51,256 nucleotides of DNA from a virus. A program made the position numbers and the translations under genes. The stretch covers positions 1 through 51,256 of IMG/VR virus record IMGVR_UViG_3300030090_004676; one strand, 5' to 3'. Below, one piece after another: positions 1-10,600 of this stretch. Position 1 is the first letter of the stretch; each line of letters starts with the position of its first letter. The notes under the pieces are model-generated. The model was not told the DNA's origin and ran no database searches. It saw only the letters and a list, made by a program, of their open reading frames with translations.

Positions 1-1264
1 ATAAATCTGAATGTGATTTAGAACCTCTATGTTGACCTTTTTTTCTAGGTACTCTAGCTGCTTCTGTTTTACTTGTATCAGTTTTAAGAAACGGGCCTCT
101 TCTAAGTGTTTGAAACTTTACAGGTACTTCTTGACCAAATAATTTTTTAGGTGATAGTATTCTGAGTGTAACTAATTTTTTAGGGTTATCTACTTTAATA
201 GTTTCAAATTCTATCTCTTTATACTTTCTACCCTTATGTGTAAGATTTTTACCAGTTATAAACTTCTCTACTTTATTACCTCTAACTGCAAATGCTTCTG
301 AAAGACCTTTTCGTTTTAATATTTGTTGTTTTTTAATCCAACTCTTAGCAATTTTATTTTTTATTGGTTTTTTAATAAATTTACTGATTTCTTTTTTCAT
401 TAATGTTTCAAACTTTCTCATAGCTTGCATATAATTTAAAGTTTTACTATTATCCACATAAGAAATATTACCTTTAAATAATGCCTTAAAAGCTTTACCA
501 TTTGACATAACATCAGTCCAAGATTTTTTTACTAAATCTGGTGGTAGTATTCTATCTCTTTGTTGATTTCTTTTTTGAGCTGTTTCTAAATCAGTTATTA
601 CAAAAACCATATATGTATCATAACCATCTTGTTCAAGTTCTTTTTTCATTTTAGCAAGTTTATTATAGTCGTGTCCTGTACCATCTATAATCATACCCAA
701 CTTACCATCTTGATATTGTTTCATTCTTTGAGCAGTAAGTTCTTTACTATAATCTCTCAATCCACTATAATCTTTATCTTTTGGATTTGTGAGTTGATTA
801 AATAAATCATCAGGCATTTTATCTAAATCTGTGCCGAAACCGAACTTATTTAAAAGAAACTTTAACTCTTTATCAGAGTTTACCATCTTCATACCTGTCA
901 TACTAATATTTAATCTATCAGGTATACCGAAGAGTTGTTTTGCTACAAAAGTCTTACCACTACCTGGTCCACCTGCAAGAAATACAGCTTTAAATATACC
1001 TGGGTCATTTACGCCCTCACTAATATTCTCTTGTTTTTTTCTTCTGGCATTGATTATTTTAGTGTCGTCTTTTTTGATAGTTCGAAATGTTACAACTTTT
1101 TTACCATTTATAGTTGGCATACCGTGGTCATCTTTACCAATTGATTTAACAATCGTTTTTTTATTCTTGAATCTACCCGTCAATATAGTATCACCTACAT
1201 TTACAGGTATCTCAATATCTTCTTCGATTAAGTCTTTAACTAACCATTCGGTTAATTTTTTCAT
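1..1264 (-). CDS. P-loop kinase, 3' end cut by window edge
   Basis: An open frame starts at an ATG ending at 1264 and runs off the left edge without a stop, giving 421 visible codons. A Walker A motif GGPGSGKT lies near residues 98-105, followed by a region with IIDGTG and VFVITD strands, as in zeta-toxin or polynucleotide-kinase-like P-loop enzymes that phosphorylate small molecules or nucleic-acid ends. The substrate cannot be read from the sequence. The region after about residue 260 is very basic and has no fold I recognise. The N-terminus, with L-I-E at residues 12-14, resembles the leader peptides of several other proteins here (see findings). It lies 12 bases downstream of the endolysin. 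The P-loop call is firm; the family is tentative. Confidence 0.8.
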   Translation of the reverse strand, partial: MKKLTEWLVKDLIEEDIEIPVNVGDTILTGRFKNKKTIVKSIGKDDHGMPTINGKKVVTFRTIKKDDTKIINARRKKQENISEGVNDPGIFKAVFLAGGPGSGKTFVAKQLFGIPDRLNISMTGMKMVNSDKELKFLLNKFGFGTDLDKMPDDLFNQLTNPKDKDYSGLRDYSKELTAQRMKQYQDGKLGMIIDGTGHDYNKLAKMKKELEQDGYDTYMVFVITDLETAQKRNQQRDRILPPDLVKKSWTDVMSNGKAFKALFKGNISYVDNSKTLNYMQAMRKFETLMKKEISKFIKKPIKNKIAKSWIKKQQILKRKGLSEAFAVRGNKVEKFITGKNLTHKGRKYKEIEFETIKVDNPKKLVTLRILSPKKLFGQEVPVKFQTLRRGPFLKTDTSKTEAARVPRKKGQHRGSKSHSDL

Positions 1265-1276
1265 TACGATTCCTTG

Positions 1277-1774
1277 TTAGACTGAAAGTGCTCTTTTATA
1301 CCAACCGAATATGAATCGTTCTTGTTCAGGTTTCTTATTTACTAAATCATAGTAGTGTTTTAATCTGTAACAACGAACTCTATCTAATTCGGGTGTGTAT
1401 TTGTCTAAAGCTGCTTTTGTACCTGGACCGAATCCTCCATCAACAACTAAATCACCACCTTTAGCATTTATAGCTCTTTGTAGTATTTTTACAGCGGTTC
1501 CTCTGCCTTGATTAACACACATATCAAAAAAGATATGTTTTAAATCATCAGGTAAATCATCTACTTTGTTTTTATCCCAATAGTCTTTTTTGTAGATTTC
1601 TTTAGCTCCCTCTTCAGTAAGGTTTTTTATATCGACATCAGGATAGAATCGTTTAGCTATACCGAAGTTTGTCTCACCACCTAAATCTTTTGGGTCGTGA
1701 ACGTAACCTCCCTCGTGGTCTAATGTGATTTGTATTATCTCATCGAACGTGGTTAGAGTTTTATCTGTTTTCAT
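1277..1774 (-). CDS. Endolysin, GH108 muramidase with peptidoglycan-binding domain
   Basis: Likely cell-wall hydrolase used for lysis. The N-terminal half shows the GH108 pattern EGGYVHDPKDLGGETNFGI with the catalytic Glu at its start. The second half has the VDGGFGPGTKAAL signature of the PG_binding_3 domain that usually follows GH108. GH108 enzymes are N-acetylmuramidases. The frame is open up to an ATG at 1828, but I chose the ATG at 1774 (165 residues): it follows a clear GGGAG site, and the candidate late promoter at 1829-1839 almost touches the upstream ATG. If the 1828 start were used, the protein would gain an 18-residue amphipathic or signal-anchor-like N-terminus. That would suit a SAR-type endolysin, so the start stays open. 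Confidence 0.85.
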   Translation of the reverse strand: MKTDKTLTTFDEIIQITLDHEGGYVHDPKDLGGETNFGIAKRFYPDVDIKNLTEEGAKEIYKKDYWDKNKVDDLPDDLKHIFFDMCVNQGRGTAVKILQRAINAKGGDLVVDGGFGPGTKAALDKYTPELDRVRCYRLKHYYDLVNKKPEQERFIFGWYKRALSV

Positions 1775-1828
1775 AGGTTTACTCCCTAGTAACTTTATTA
1801 TAAATTGAAAAATTTTGTATAGATTCAT

Positions 1829-1839
1829 ATATAAATATC
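1829..1839 (-). promoter_or_regulatory. Candidate late promoter (GATATTTATAT)
   Basis: On the minus strand this reads GATATTTATAT. The same 11-mer occurs at 24463-24473 and 47557-47567, each just upstream of a late-type gene. It lies about 55 bases upstream of the preferred endolysin start. The T4 late box is TATAAATA; here that octamer is read on the opposite strand, so the assignment to the gp55-like sigma factor is inference. Confidence 0.5.
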
Positions 1840-1841
1840 TA

Positions 1842-2357
1842 CTATACTAAAAGATGTAATACTTTACCAGCATTTCCACTTTGTCCTGCATCTCCATTAG
1901 GTCCGGTTCCTGAACCTCCTGAACCCCCAGAACCTCCCGAAGCCGTAACGGTTCCAATACTTGCATCTGCTGTGATGATTATGACAGCTCCTCCATTTCC
2001 GCCTGCTCCGCCGCCACCGCCGCCTGCATTTCCTGAACCGGCTGGTGCATTAGCTACTCCAGGTCCGCCACTACCTCCGATTGCTCCACCACTTGTAACA
2101 ACACATCGTGAACCTGCTACTCCGGCTGTTCCATTATCACCTTCTGTAGCATCACCTTCTCCTGAGGTGCTTGAACCACCTCCTCCGCCACCGCCACCAG
2201 CTCCACCTGATACAGCTAATCTAGCAGCTGTTGAGGCTGAACCCATAAAATCTCTCATAGCTAAAAGTAAATGTGGGTCCATCGTATCGATATCGGTTGC
2301 GGCTACGGTTGAACCTCCGCCACCTCCAGTTCCACCCCCTGGTCCAGAATCTCCCAT
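1842..2357 (-). CDS. Glycine-rich adhesin-like tail fibre tip protein
   Basis: A 171-residue protein dominated by runs of glycine with serine, alanine and threonine, between short hydrophobic strands such as AVIIITADASIGTVTASGG and a hydrophobic C-terminus. The start follows an AAGGA site. The glycine-rich pattern resembles the polyglycine-II sandwich of gp38-type receptor-binding adhesins (known for phage S16 and T2). The last part also mirrors the C-terminus of the adjacent giant fibre: poly-Gly, then a beta strand, then GTI/GTV followed by more Gly. It lies 17 bases downstream of the fibre gene, as gp38 does after gp37. A role as the exchangeable receptor-binding tip is inferred. Confidence 0.65.
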   Translation of the reverse strand: MGDSGPGGGTGGGGGSTVAATDIDTMDPHLLLAMRDFMGSASTAARLAVSGGAGGGGGGGGSSTSGEGDATEGDNGTAGVAGSRCVVTSGGAIGGSGGPGVANAPAGSGNAGGGGGGAGGNGGAVIIITADASIGTVTASGGSGGSGGSGTGPNGDAGQSGNAGKVLHLLV

Positions 2358-2374
2358 ATTATTGTCCTTTCATA

Positions 2375-5300
2375 TTATTCACTACTACTTCCTCCGGCAC
2401 CTCCGACGCCTCCATGCGACCGTATTGTGCCTGAGTTACTTATATTTCTAGCAGCTATAAAAACGAAGCCTCCTGTGCCTCCGCCTCCGCCACCTCCTGC
2501 TCCCGAGACAGCATCTGGGTCTGCTCTGTTCCCTCCTGCGCCTCCCGGACTTCCTGCTTGTCCACTTGACAGATTACCTCCGCCACCAGCAGCTCCTCCA
2601 GCACCCCCTGTTCCAGCAGTATTAGCTGTATCACCGCCAGCGCTTCCACCAGCTCCATCATTGTGAATTGTGGTAGTTGATTGTGTTGTTAAGGTATCCA
2701 TCACGAATAATCTATATCCGTTTGTATCTAGGGTTGATGTATAACCTGAAGGAAAGTTGTAATTTTGAGCATAAATATCATTGTCCATTCGCCAATTACC
2801 AGCACTTGTTCGTGTAAGTACGACTTGACCTCTTGAATTAGACCATGGTCCTTGAGAAAAACCAGTATTACTTGTCAAAGAGGGAGCTGTAACTGCATTA
2901 GCATAATGTAAAATATCACCATCTGAACCTGAACCAAATAATCTAGTTCTCTCGATTAAAAAGGTTCTTGAAGTGATATCACCATCTGCAGCAAAAGTAA
3001 TATTTCCGTCAGCAAAACTTGCGTTACCATCAGCCAATAATTCAAAAGCTCCATTTGATGCTGCTACTTTTGTTGTTGAGGCACTATTTGTACCTGCAAT
3101 AGTGATGGTGTTCGAACCATTTGTACCTACGGTTAAAGTACCTGCAGTTGAACCTTTTCCAATAGTAACGGTTGATGTAAAATTACCTGCTCTTGCATTA
3201 AGTGTTCCTTGAACTGCTAAAGCAGCATTACTTTGATTCCAAGACATATAACCAGCTGTGTTTGAAGTGGAATCACCTAAGAAAAAGTTACCTGAACTAT
3301 CCATATAAGCTGTCCAAGTGGCTGAACCAGGAGCAGGTGAGATTGATACAAATCCCATTGAAACTGGATTCATAAATAATCCACTATTACCTTCTCCTAT
3401 TTTACTTACTGCAGCTGCATTATTTGCTCCTAAGAAATCAAAGTCTTGATTATCAGCGCCAGCACCTCCTGTACCACCAGTTCCGCCAGTACCTCCTTGT
3501 GCTCCTGTACCTCCTTGTGCTCCTTGTGAACCAGCTGTTCCTGAGGTTCCAGCAGTTCCTGAAGTACCACTTGTACCTGCTGCTCCATCTGAACCTGTTA
3601 TCTGATTACTTGTGAGAACGACCGTACCATCATTTAGAGCTATCGAACCAGAAACAACTAATGTGGAACCGTCCCAATGTATATGTCCTCCACTCTTATT
3701 TCCTACGAAAAACTCGTAATCACTACCATCTTTACCTATTAAAATTCCTTTGTCTGTGCTAGAACCTATATTGCTAAAATCATCAGCATCTCCGAAACGT
3801 GCTGTCTCATCAACTGAACTTATATCTAATTTTCCAGACTCTAATATAAACTTGTCGGGATTCATATCAAACGTACTTGTCGTGTTATCATAACTTACTT
3901 TGTTTGATAAACTGAATCTCCCTGAAGAGTCAGCATAAAAACCTGTACCACTGCTACTAAATTCACCTGTACCAGTGAATATTTTGTTAGATTGCATATT
4001 GATACCACCAATAGAACCTGTAGTAGCTGTTATTGAACCTTTCAAAAATACATTATCAGTATAGAGTCCGAAACCAGGGTCACCTGGAGCAGATACTTCT
4101 GATAATCTTGCTGAACTCAATCCACTTAAATCACCTAGTCTTACTTTTAAGTCTACATCATATATTCCACTACCAGTTCTCTCGACAACATCCATATAAG
4201 GAGTAGTAAAATCATTAGGATTAGCATTTAATCTGATATATCCAGTATTAGGAGGTTTACCTGTTGATACGATTACTTGAGAACCACTATAAGTTTGTGC
4301 ACTTGATGGAGTATCTCCAAGAGAACCACTATCTCCACTTACACCACTTCCGAAACCTCTTTCTACGAATAAAAGACCTGAGAGGTCTGTCTCACTACTT
4401 GGTTCGTTTCTTGAAGCACTTACAACCTTCACATACTCGGTACCGAATCCTGTTGAACTTACTTTCTTGATTGATAATATTTCGTCAGCTACGAAACCAG
4501 AAACATTCTCGACTGACATTGTTGTTTGAGCGGCAGTATGTATACCTCCAGGAGCTACTGCTGAACCTGTCAATACGGTTGAGTTAGCTACATACAACTG
4601 ACCTCCGACAGCATTGACGGTTTCTTTTTCAAATACAGCAGTTTTTAATGTACCTCTTATTCTAGCGTTCTCAACTTCTAAGAATCCTCCATCATCTGCT
4701 GTCAATCTAAATCCACTACCTGCTACATTCGTTGCAAATTGATTCGATTCAATAGTACCTGTACTCGTTATAGTCATCTCACCACCAGTAAAACTTGTTG
4801 CTCCTAACGTCCAACCTCCGATTGTACCAGACTCGGCTTTCAACACACCTGCGTTTGTAACACTAAATGGTGCTGATGCTAAACTAGCATCACCTAAATG
4901 TATTCCTGTACCTGATGCTAATTTTATTGTACTAGCACCTGTACCAGCAGTCAAATCATTAGCATTTATAGTGAATCCTCCAATCGTGCCTCCAGCTTCA
5001 GCCGTAATAGTACCTTGTAGTACAACATCACCATCAGGTTGTAGATGAAAATTACTTGAAGTGATTTCAATAAGTCCATTTGAACCACTGATAAAGTTAC
5101 CGGCTGTCTCACTACCTAAAAAGAATGTTTTTGTTTTAATATCTAGTATAGATGGATTAGTTCTAAATCTCAAATAACTTTCATCTGCTCCAGTATTACC
5201 ATCGTGAATTTCTAAACCAGCTCCTTTGTAATCATCAGGAGCATCAGGTAAGACTGAACCACTGAAAAGTAGAAAACCTCCTCCTACAGCCGCAGAAGCA

Positions 5301-7420
5301 CTTTGAAAACCTTGATACCCTACTGAACGTACAAAAGCAGAGTTCACACCTGCCATCTCTATACCCGAACCCTCAACATTACCCATAAATAATGAACCAG
5401 TCAATAAGTTATCGAGGCCATCAATTACGAAAGCTGAACCACTTATATCAACATTTTCAGCTGTAGTTATTGTTTCGACCGTATTACTATTGATATCAAA
5501 ATACTCAATAAATAAATCTAACTTATCAGGTCTCTGAGTTCGTGGTAGAGGAACAATTATATTATATTCATCAGGTGAGAAACCAGTGTCTTGTGCCGGT
5601 CTCAATGATAAATCACTTATGTGCCATTCACCTGAAGTAGCTCTGATTTGTAAAGTCGTATCAATATTTCTTAATACATCTAAATTAAATAAAGGTTGAA
5701 AACTATGTTCGACTCTATTGAAGTCTTGTATTCCATTTATAGTGTCGTCTAACTCTAGTGATACAACATTACCACTTTCGTTGTCTGTTAACTCTGCTCC
5801 TAAATATGTATTTGTGTTTAACTTTTTAGAACCATTCAGGTTGGAACCTGATAGATGAAAATACAACTTACCTGTATTTCGTGTTTCATCACTATCATTA
5901 AACTTTGGTGTATTTTGTCCTTTTATTTTAGCTGATAAAGTATATATAATGTCTTTTTCTAAAATAAAAGGATAATCAGGATGAGTTTCAGCAACTATCG
6001 ATTGATTAACTCCGGATGTCGAACCACTTAAATGTAATGAATCAATATATTGACTTCCAGTATGTGTCATAGCTACATTAGCAGTTTTCACGTTACTATC
6101 AAAAGAAGAAGCAGTCCAATAAGTATTAATATGATTTTGGTCTAAGAAATAACCTGTTCTTAAAAATCCTGATATAGAGGTATCATCTCTAAGTAACTCA
6201 GGTGATTCAATTACGGTGTCAGCTAAAACAGCGAATCCCGAGTTTTGTGATTGCATTTTACCGTGAACTTTAACTCTATAAACATCACCAGAGAATGTTC
6301 TTAGATTTTTAATTGTTAAATTTAAAAAAGAATCTTGATGTACACTAGAAGATATTATTGTTCTATCAACATCATCAAAAGACATTGTCAATGGTACATC
6401 CGTAAAGTCATCAACTATTTTGTGGTCAGTTTTATCCGGGTCATCAAAAGTTGGTACTTCATCAAGAACAAGTTGAGTGTCATTTATAACTTCTTTTACT
6501 TTAGCCTGAAACTCAGGTACACTAACCTCTTCATTAAATGTTCTACCTTCCCCATCAGTTTTTTTAATAGTAGTGGTGTGGGGAGGTATAGTTAATGTAC
6601 CTCCTGTCATTTTGCTAGTGAGATTTGCTTGAGGAATCGTGATTGTTTGTGGAGGTTCCTCTTTTGAAGCAAAAAATCTTTGAGCACCTCTTCGTTTTAT
6701 AATAGGAGGAGCTCCCCCATATAAACCTGTTTTGAACTTAAATTTTTCCGTAAATTTTTCTATATCTAGTGTAGGTCTATAAGGTGTTACATTATCTTCT
6801 TTTTCTTGTGAACCTGTTGTAACATTAAAGGATTGATTTGTCAACTCAGGTGAAGTTGTAGCTGAACCTGAAGTAAAAAGTTGTGTTGATTGTGTAACTG
6901 GTGTTAATACAATTCTTGGTTTAACTATTTCAGAAGCTTGTATAAAAGGTGATTTAAAAAATCTGATAGGTTGTGTATTTACTGAAGTTGATAAATCAAG
7001 ATTGATTTTTTGTTCATACTTGACGTTATATGTGTTTCTAAACTGAGAGGGTATGTTAAAGTTAACAGCTTCAGGGTTAATTTCACCAAGTATAGTTAAA
7101 GAACCTATTCCTTCTTTATTGATGGGGGGTCTGTAAACTTCGACCGTAACAAAACGATAGGGTAAAAAGGGAGCTTGTTCTTCTCCTACTAAATCTACTG
7201 GTGATATGAATACCGTGTTACCTGCCTTGTCCAACATTTCCATTTTTAAAGGAACACCTGGTTTCAATAAACGTGAACCAAATATTTTAAAAGCTGACCT
7301 ACCTTGAGTAAAAGTTGTAGGTACCTCAACTACATTAAAATATTCATTGATTGTATCATTTACTAATACTTGTACGTTTTGTAAATCTTGTTTTATTAAA
7401 CGACGGGCTATGAATCCCAT
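2375..7420 (-). CDS. Giant tail fibre protein with collagen-like and polyglycine regions
   Basis: A 1681-residue virion protein. The N-terminal 150 or so residues (starting MGFIARRLIKQDLQ) look like a compact particle-attachment domain. The middle has many repeats of the type GSIGG and GTIGGWTLG separated by beta strands, as in trimeric fibre shafts. A collagen-like Gly-x-x run (TSGTSGTAG, then QGAQGGTG) lies in the last third. The C-terminus is polyglycine-rich and similar in style to the next gene. It is most like long tail fibres or large tip proteins of T4-like marine phages. Plus-strand open frames opposite it are shadows of its biased codons. A candidate late promoter lies 25 bases upstream. 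Confidence 0.8.
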   Translation of the reverse strand: MGFIARRLIKQDLQNVQVLVNDTINEYFNVVEVPTTFTQGRSAFKIFGSRLLKPGVPLKMEMLDKAGNTVFISPVDLVGEEQAPFLPYRFVTVEVYRPPINKEGIGSLTILGEINPEAVNFNIPSQFRNTYNVKYEQKINLDLSTSVNTQPIRFFKSPFIQASEIVKPRIVLTPVTQSTQLFTSGSATTSPELTNQSFNVTTGSQEKEDNVTPYRPTLDIEKFTEKFKFKTGLYGGAPPIIKRRGAQRFFASKEEPPQTITIPQANLTSKMTGGTLTIPPHTTTIKKTDGEGRTFNEEVSVPEFQAKVKEVINDTQLVLDEVPTFDDPDKTDHKIVDDFTDVPLTMSFDDVDRTIISSSVHQDSFLNLTIKNLRTFSGDVYRVKVHGKMQSQNSGFAVLADTVIESPELLRDDTSISGFLRTGYFLDQNHINTYWTASSFDSNVKTANVAMTHTGSQYIDSLHLSGSTSGVNQSIVAETHPDYPFILEKDIIYTLSAKIKGQNTPKFNDSDETRNTGKLYFHLSGSNLNGSKKLNTNTYLGAELTDNESGNVVSLELDDTINGIQDFNRVEHSFQPLFNLDVLRNIDTTLQIRATSGEWHISDLSLRPAQDTGFSPDEYNIIVPLPRTQRPDKLDLFIEYFDINSNTVETITTAENVDISGSAFVIDGLDNLLTGSLFMGNVEGSGIEMAGVNSAFVRSVGYQGFQSASAAVGGGFLLFSGSVLPDAPDDYKGAGLEIHDGNTGADESYLRFRTNPSILDIKTKTFFLGSETAGNFISGSNGLIEITSSNFHLQPDGDVVLQGTITAEAGGTIGGFTINANDLTAGTGASTIKLASGTGIHLGDASLASAPFSVTNAGVLKAESGTIGGWTLGATSFTGGEMTITSTGTIESNQFATNVAGSGFRLTADDGGFLEVENARIRGTLKTAVFEKETVNAVGGQLYVANSTVLTGSAVAPGGIHTAAQTTMSVENVSGFVADEILSIKKVSSTGFGTEYVKVVSASRNEPSSETDLSGLLFVERGFGSGVSGDSGSLGDTPSSAQTYSGSQVIVSTGKPPNTGYIRLNANPNDFTTPYMDVVERTGSGIYDVDLKVRLGDLSGLSSARLSEVSAPGDPGFGLYTDNVFLKGSITATTGSIGGINMQSNKIFTGTGEFSSSGTGFYADSSGRFSLSNKVSYDNTTSTFDMNPDKFILESGKLDISSVDETARFGDADDFSNIGSSTDKGILIGKDGSDYEFFVGNKSGGHIHWDGSTLVVSGSIALNDGTVVLTSNQITGSDGAAGTSGTSGTAGTSGTAGSQGAQGGTGAQGGTGGTGGTGGAGADNQDFDFLGANNAAAVSKIGEGNSGLFMNPVSMGFVSISPAPGSATWTAYMDSSGNFFLGDSTSNTAGYMSWNQSNAALAVQGTLNARAGNFTSTVTIGKGSTAGTLTVGTNGSNTITIAGTNSASTTKVAASNGAFELLADGNASFADGNITFAADGDITSRTFLIERTRLFGSGSDGDILHYANAVTAPSLTSNTGFSQGPWSNSRGQVVLTRTSAGNWRMDNDIYAQNYNFPSGYTSTLDTNGYRLFVMDTLTTQSTTTIHNDGAGGSAGGDTANTAGTGGAGGAAGGGGNLSSGQAGSPGGAGGNRADPDAVSGAGGGGGGGTGGFVFIAARNISNSGTIRSHGGVGGAGGSSSE

Positions 7421-7445
7421 TAATTAATCTCCGAATTGATATAAT

Positions 7446-7453
7446 AATAAATA
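7446..7453 (-). promoter_or_regulatory. Candidate late promoter (AATATTTATT variant)
   Basis: On the minus strand this is TATTTATT, a variant of the GATATTTATAT motif, 25 bases upstream of the giant fibre start. The rest of the 250-base gap (7421-7668) holds only this motif and the small plus-strand gene at 7527. Confidence 0.4.
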
Positions 7454-7526
7454 TTTAGGAGATAAATTTTGGTAAGATAAGTAGGTAAAAAGTAGTTAAA
7501 AAGTGTGTATTTTTATATTTATCATT

Positions 7527-7682
7527 ATGGAAGACAAATTCGTAAATATAAAAATTCGTCAAGAATATCGTGATATGTTAAAAGAATATTCGAAAACTCA
7601 CGGTTATAAAATGTATGCTTTGATAGAGGAAATGATAAAAGATAAATGTACAAAAAGAATATTATATTCTAATCAAACATAA
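7527..7682 (+). CDS. Small ribbon-helix-helix-like protein
   Basis: A 51-residue plus-strand frame convergent with the SbcD-SbcC gene, overlapping its 3' end by 14 bases. The pattern VNIKIRQEYRDML, a turn at THGYK, then ALIEEMIKDK matches the strand-helix-helix layout of MetJ/Arc/CopG-type DNA-binding proteins, which act as dimeric repressors. I see no strong ribosome binding site and no convincing plus-strand promoter. It is one of only two plus-strand genes in the window, which fits a separately controlled regulator. The reading frame is clear; function is inferred from the short pattern only. Confidence 0.55.
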   Translation: MEDKFVNIKIRQEYRDMLKEYSKTHGYKMYALIEEMIKDKCTKRILYSNQT

Positions 7683-10600
7683 TATTACTATATCCCTTTT
7701 CTTTCTTCACTTCCAATAAAGTATCAACAGCATCTCTCATAGATTCTATATGGGACACAATCAACGTAAACTGAAATTGTGTTTTGAGATATTGAAATAA
7801 CTGATATACTGAGTTTAGATTATCACTATCCATTGTTCCCCAACCCTCGTCAATAGCTAAAAAATTACTACGAGGTAAATTAGAAACATTTATCAATCCA
7901 ACTCTAATAGCTAATGATGATATGAATCGTTCCATACCACTCGATAATTCTAATGGCCATACATTGTCGTCATCATACACAATGTAATTATTAATATTTT
8001 TTCCGTCCATCTCAAATAACATTTGAAAATCAACTAATTGAGCTAATATGTTATTTACTTCACCCTCGATAGTTGGTAGAGCTTTAGTAATCAAGTCGTA
8101 AGGAACACCATCACGTTTTACAGCATCAAGATAATATTGATATGCTTCATATCTATCCTCTAACTCTTCTACTTTTTTAATATTGTTGAGAATTGTTCTT
8201 CTATTTGTATCTACAACCTTTATCTCACCAAATACATTATTGATTTGATTTGTCAAAATATCGAGTTCATTATTTATATCTTCCAAATCAATTTCTGTTT
8301 TTGAGATTTCAGTTTCGACTTGTTGATTGTAAGTAATATCTTTTTCTTGTTCATAATATTTTAATATTTTTTCCTCAGTAGCTGTTATCTGGTGTAAAAC
8401 ATTTTTTCTTTTTTCTTGAAGTATAATCTCAGTACTATTAGTTTCATTTACTAAGACTTCTACTTGTTGTAATCTTGAGATTGCTTCATCTAAATCTATC
8501 TTCCGTTCCCTGGTGTGTTTTAATGACTCAATACTATTAATAATATCATCAAGTTTGACCAAACTTTGTTTTACTTTTTCTTTATCCTCATCGACTGATT
8601 TTTGTGTTTCTATAGCATCAAGTGTAAATGGATTCTTCATACAATATTCACAATTTTCATCATATTCAAGATGCCCAAGTTTATCTATTTTTTCTAATTT
8701 AGTTTTTACTTCTATTTTTAATTTATCTAAATCAAACTCAGCTTCTCTTTTTTCACCTTCCAATGTTTGTATCTTAGTGAAGTTTTCTTCAGTCTTTTGT
8801 TCTGTATGATAGTCTACTTTTGTTCTTAGTTGTTCACTCAATGTTTGAGCTTTCTCGACCTTGATTTTACTTTCACCAAGTTGATTATCAATACCAGATA
8901 ATGTTTTAGTTAAGATTTCTTTATTCTCTTTTAAATTATCTAAATTCTCGATTGACGGGTCTGTTGGTCTTAATTTTTTAGTCAGAGTTCTTATAGCCTT
9001 TTCATGCCATTTCTTCTTAGATTGTAATTCATCTTTAGTACTTTCTAATTCTTTCTGTTCATCTTTGTATTTTAATTTCTTATCTTTGATTTCAGCTAAA
9101 TCATTTTCCCAATCATTTTGTTTAAAGTTTTTAAGGACTGCTGCTACATCCTTGATTTCTTCAGAAGCAGTTTGCCACAACTTATCGAATACCTCTAATC
9201 CCATAAACTGAGCTAATAGCATCTTTTTTTCTTTTTGTGTTTTTTCTATAAAGACAGAGTTGTTGTTTTGTGAAGATAGGGCTGTCAAAATAAAATCATC
9301 ATAAGAACCAATTACTTTTCGTATGTTAGCGTCCGTACTTCTACGTTGGTCACCATTCATTGATACTTTATCACCCACATCGTCAAATGTATAAAAATCT
9401 ACATCAACTTTGACATTACCTTTTCTTTGTTTTTTAGCTACACGTTCAACAAAATAATCCTGTCCGTCTATTGTGAAGTTGAGTTTACAGAAAAAATCTT
9501 TTTTCTTATTATTTAATACATTTTCTGCTTTAAAAGCTCTACTACACGTATCGAATAAACAAAATGATAAAGCATCTAACAATGACGATTTACCACAGGC
9601 ATTAGGAGCAAACATACCCACAATACCATTTAGTTTTGTAAAGTTTACTTTGTTATCTTCACCATAACTAAACATATTAGAGAACTCAAAAGTTTTAAGT
9701 TCCCAGTTAACATTACGATATATTTCTTCTTCAGGTATAACTTGATTTAGTGATTCATTTATATTTTTTATTTTGAGTAAAACTTCTTCACTTACAATAT
9801 GGTTATCATTTAGATAATCTCGTATTAAATCAAATTGCACGTCTGAACTACTAATATCACCTACTGATATAGATTTGTTTCTAACTCGTTCATTACTATA
9901 AATCGTATCAGTTCTTGTAACTGACATCTCTTGAACACCATATTTATCGTGTATTACAGCTAATGCTTTTTTCAATTCTGTAGCTGAAGTATTAGCAACT
10001 CTTACTCTAAGACGAGCTTTTTTAGGCATATCATCTATAATAGGAACTACGCCTTTATCAATATCTAAAGTATAATAACCATAATCATTAGGTATCTCAA
10101 TGTATTCTGATTTACGTTTAGGAACATTCCATAACAAGTAACCGTGTGATAAACCTTCACCGTGATTCTGTTGTACAAGTGAACCGCAGTAAGAAATAGT
10201 TTCTTCTTTATTCAAGTGTTGTCTTTTGTGAATATCACCTAACAGACCCATATCATAACCTTTAAACTTAGATATGTGAACGTCGGATGGTAACTTGAAC
10301 CCTAAGTCTGTTTCTGCTCTATCTACCGTTCCGTGAAATAATACAATCTTGGTATCACCCTCTACTTGGTCTGACGTGATAAAATCTTTTTCATCAGTCC
10401 AACAATCCCATACTACGAATGACACGTCAGCACATTTATATACTCCAGTGTCTTTTAGATAATGAAGGTTCGGGTGATTTAAGTTTTCAACGATAGGAGT
10501 CAATACATCGAGACGTGAACGATTATTTAGATTACAATCGTGATTACCTGCGATGATTATTGTGGGAACAATATCTGATAAGTTTTTAAATAATCTTGAT

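Noticed and set aside
831-1280. Plus-strand open frames of 149 and 69 codons
   Set aside because: They lie opposite a continuous minus-strand kinase frame with a Walker A motif and have no ribosome site.
1972-3212. Proline-rich plus-strand open frames
   Set aside because: Mirror images of the glycine-rich fibre and adhesin codons; Gly codons read as Pro/Ala on the other strand.
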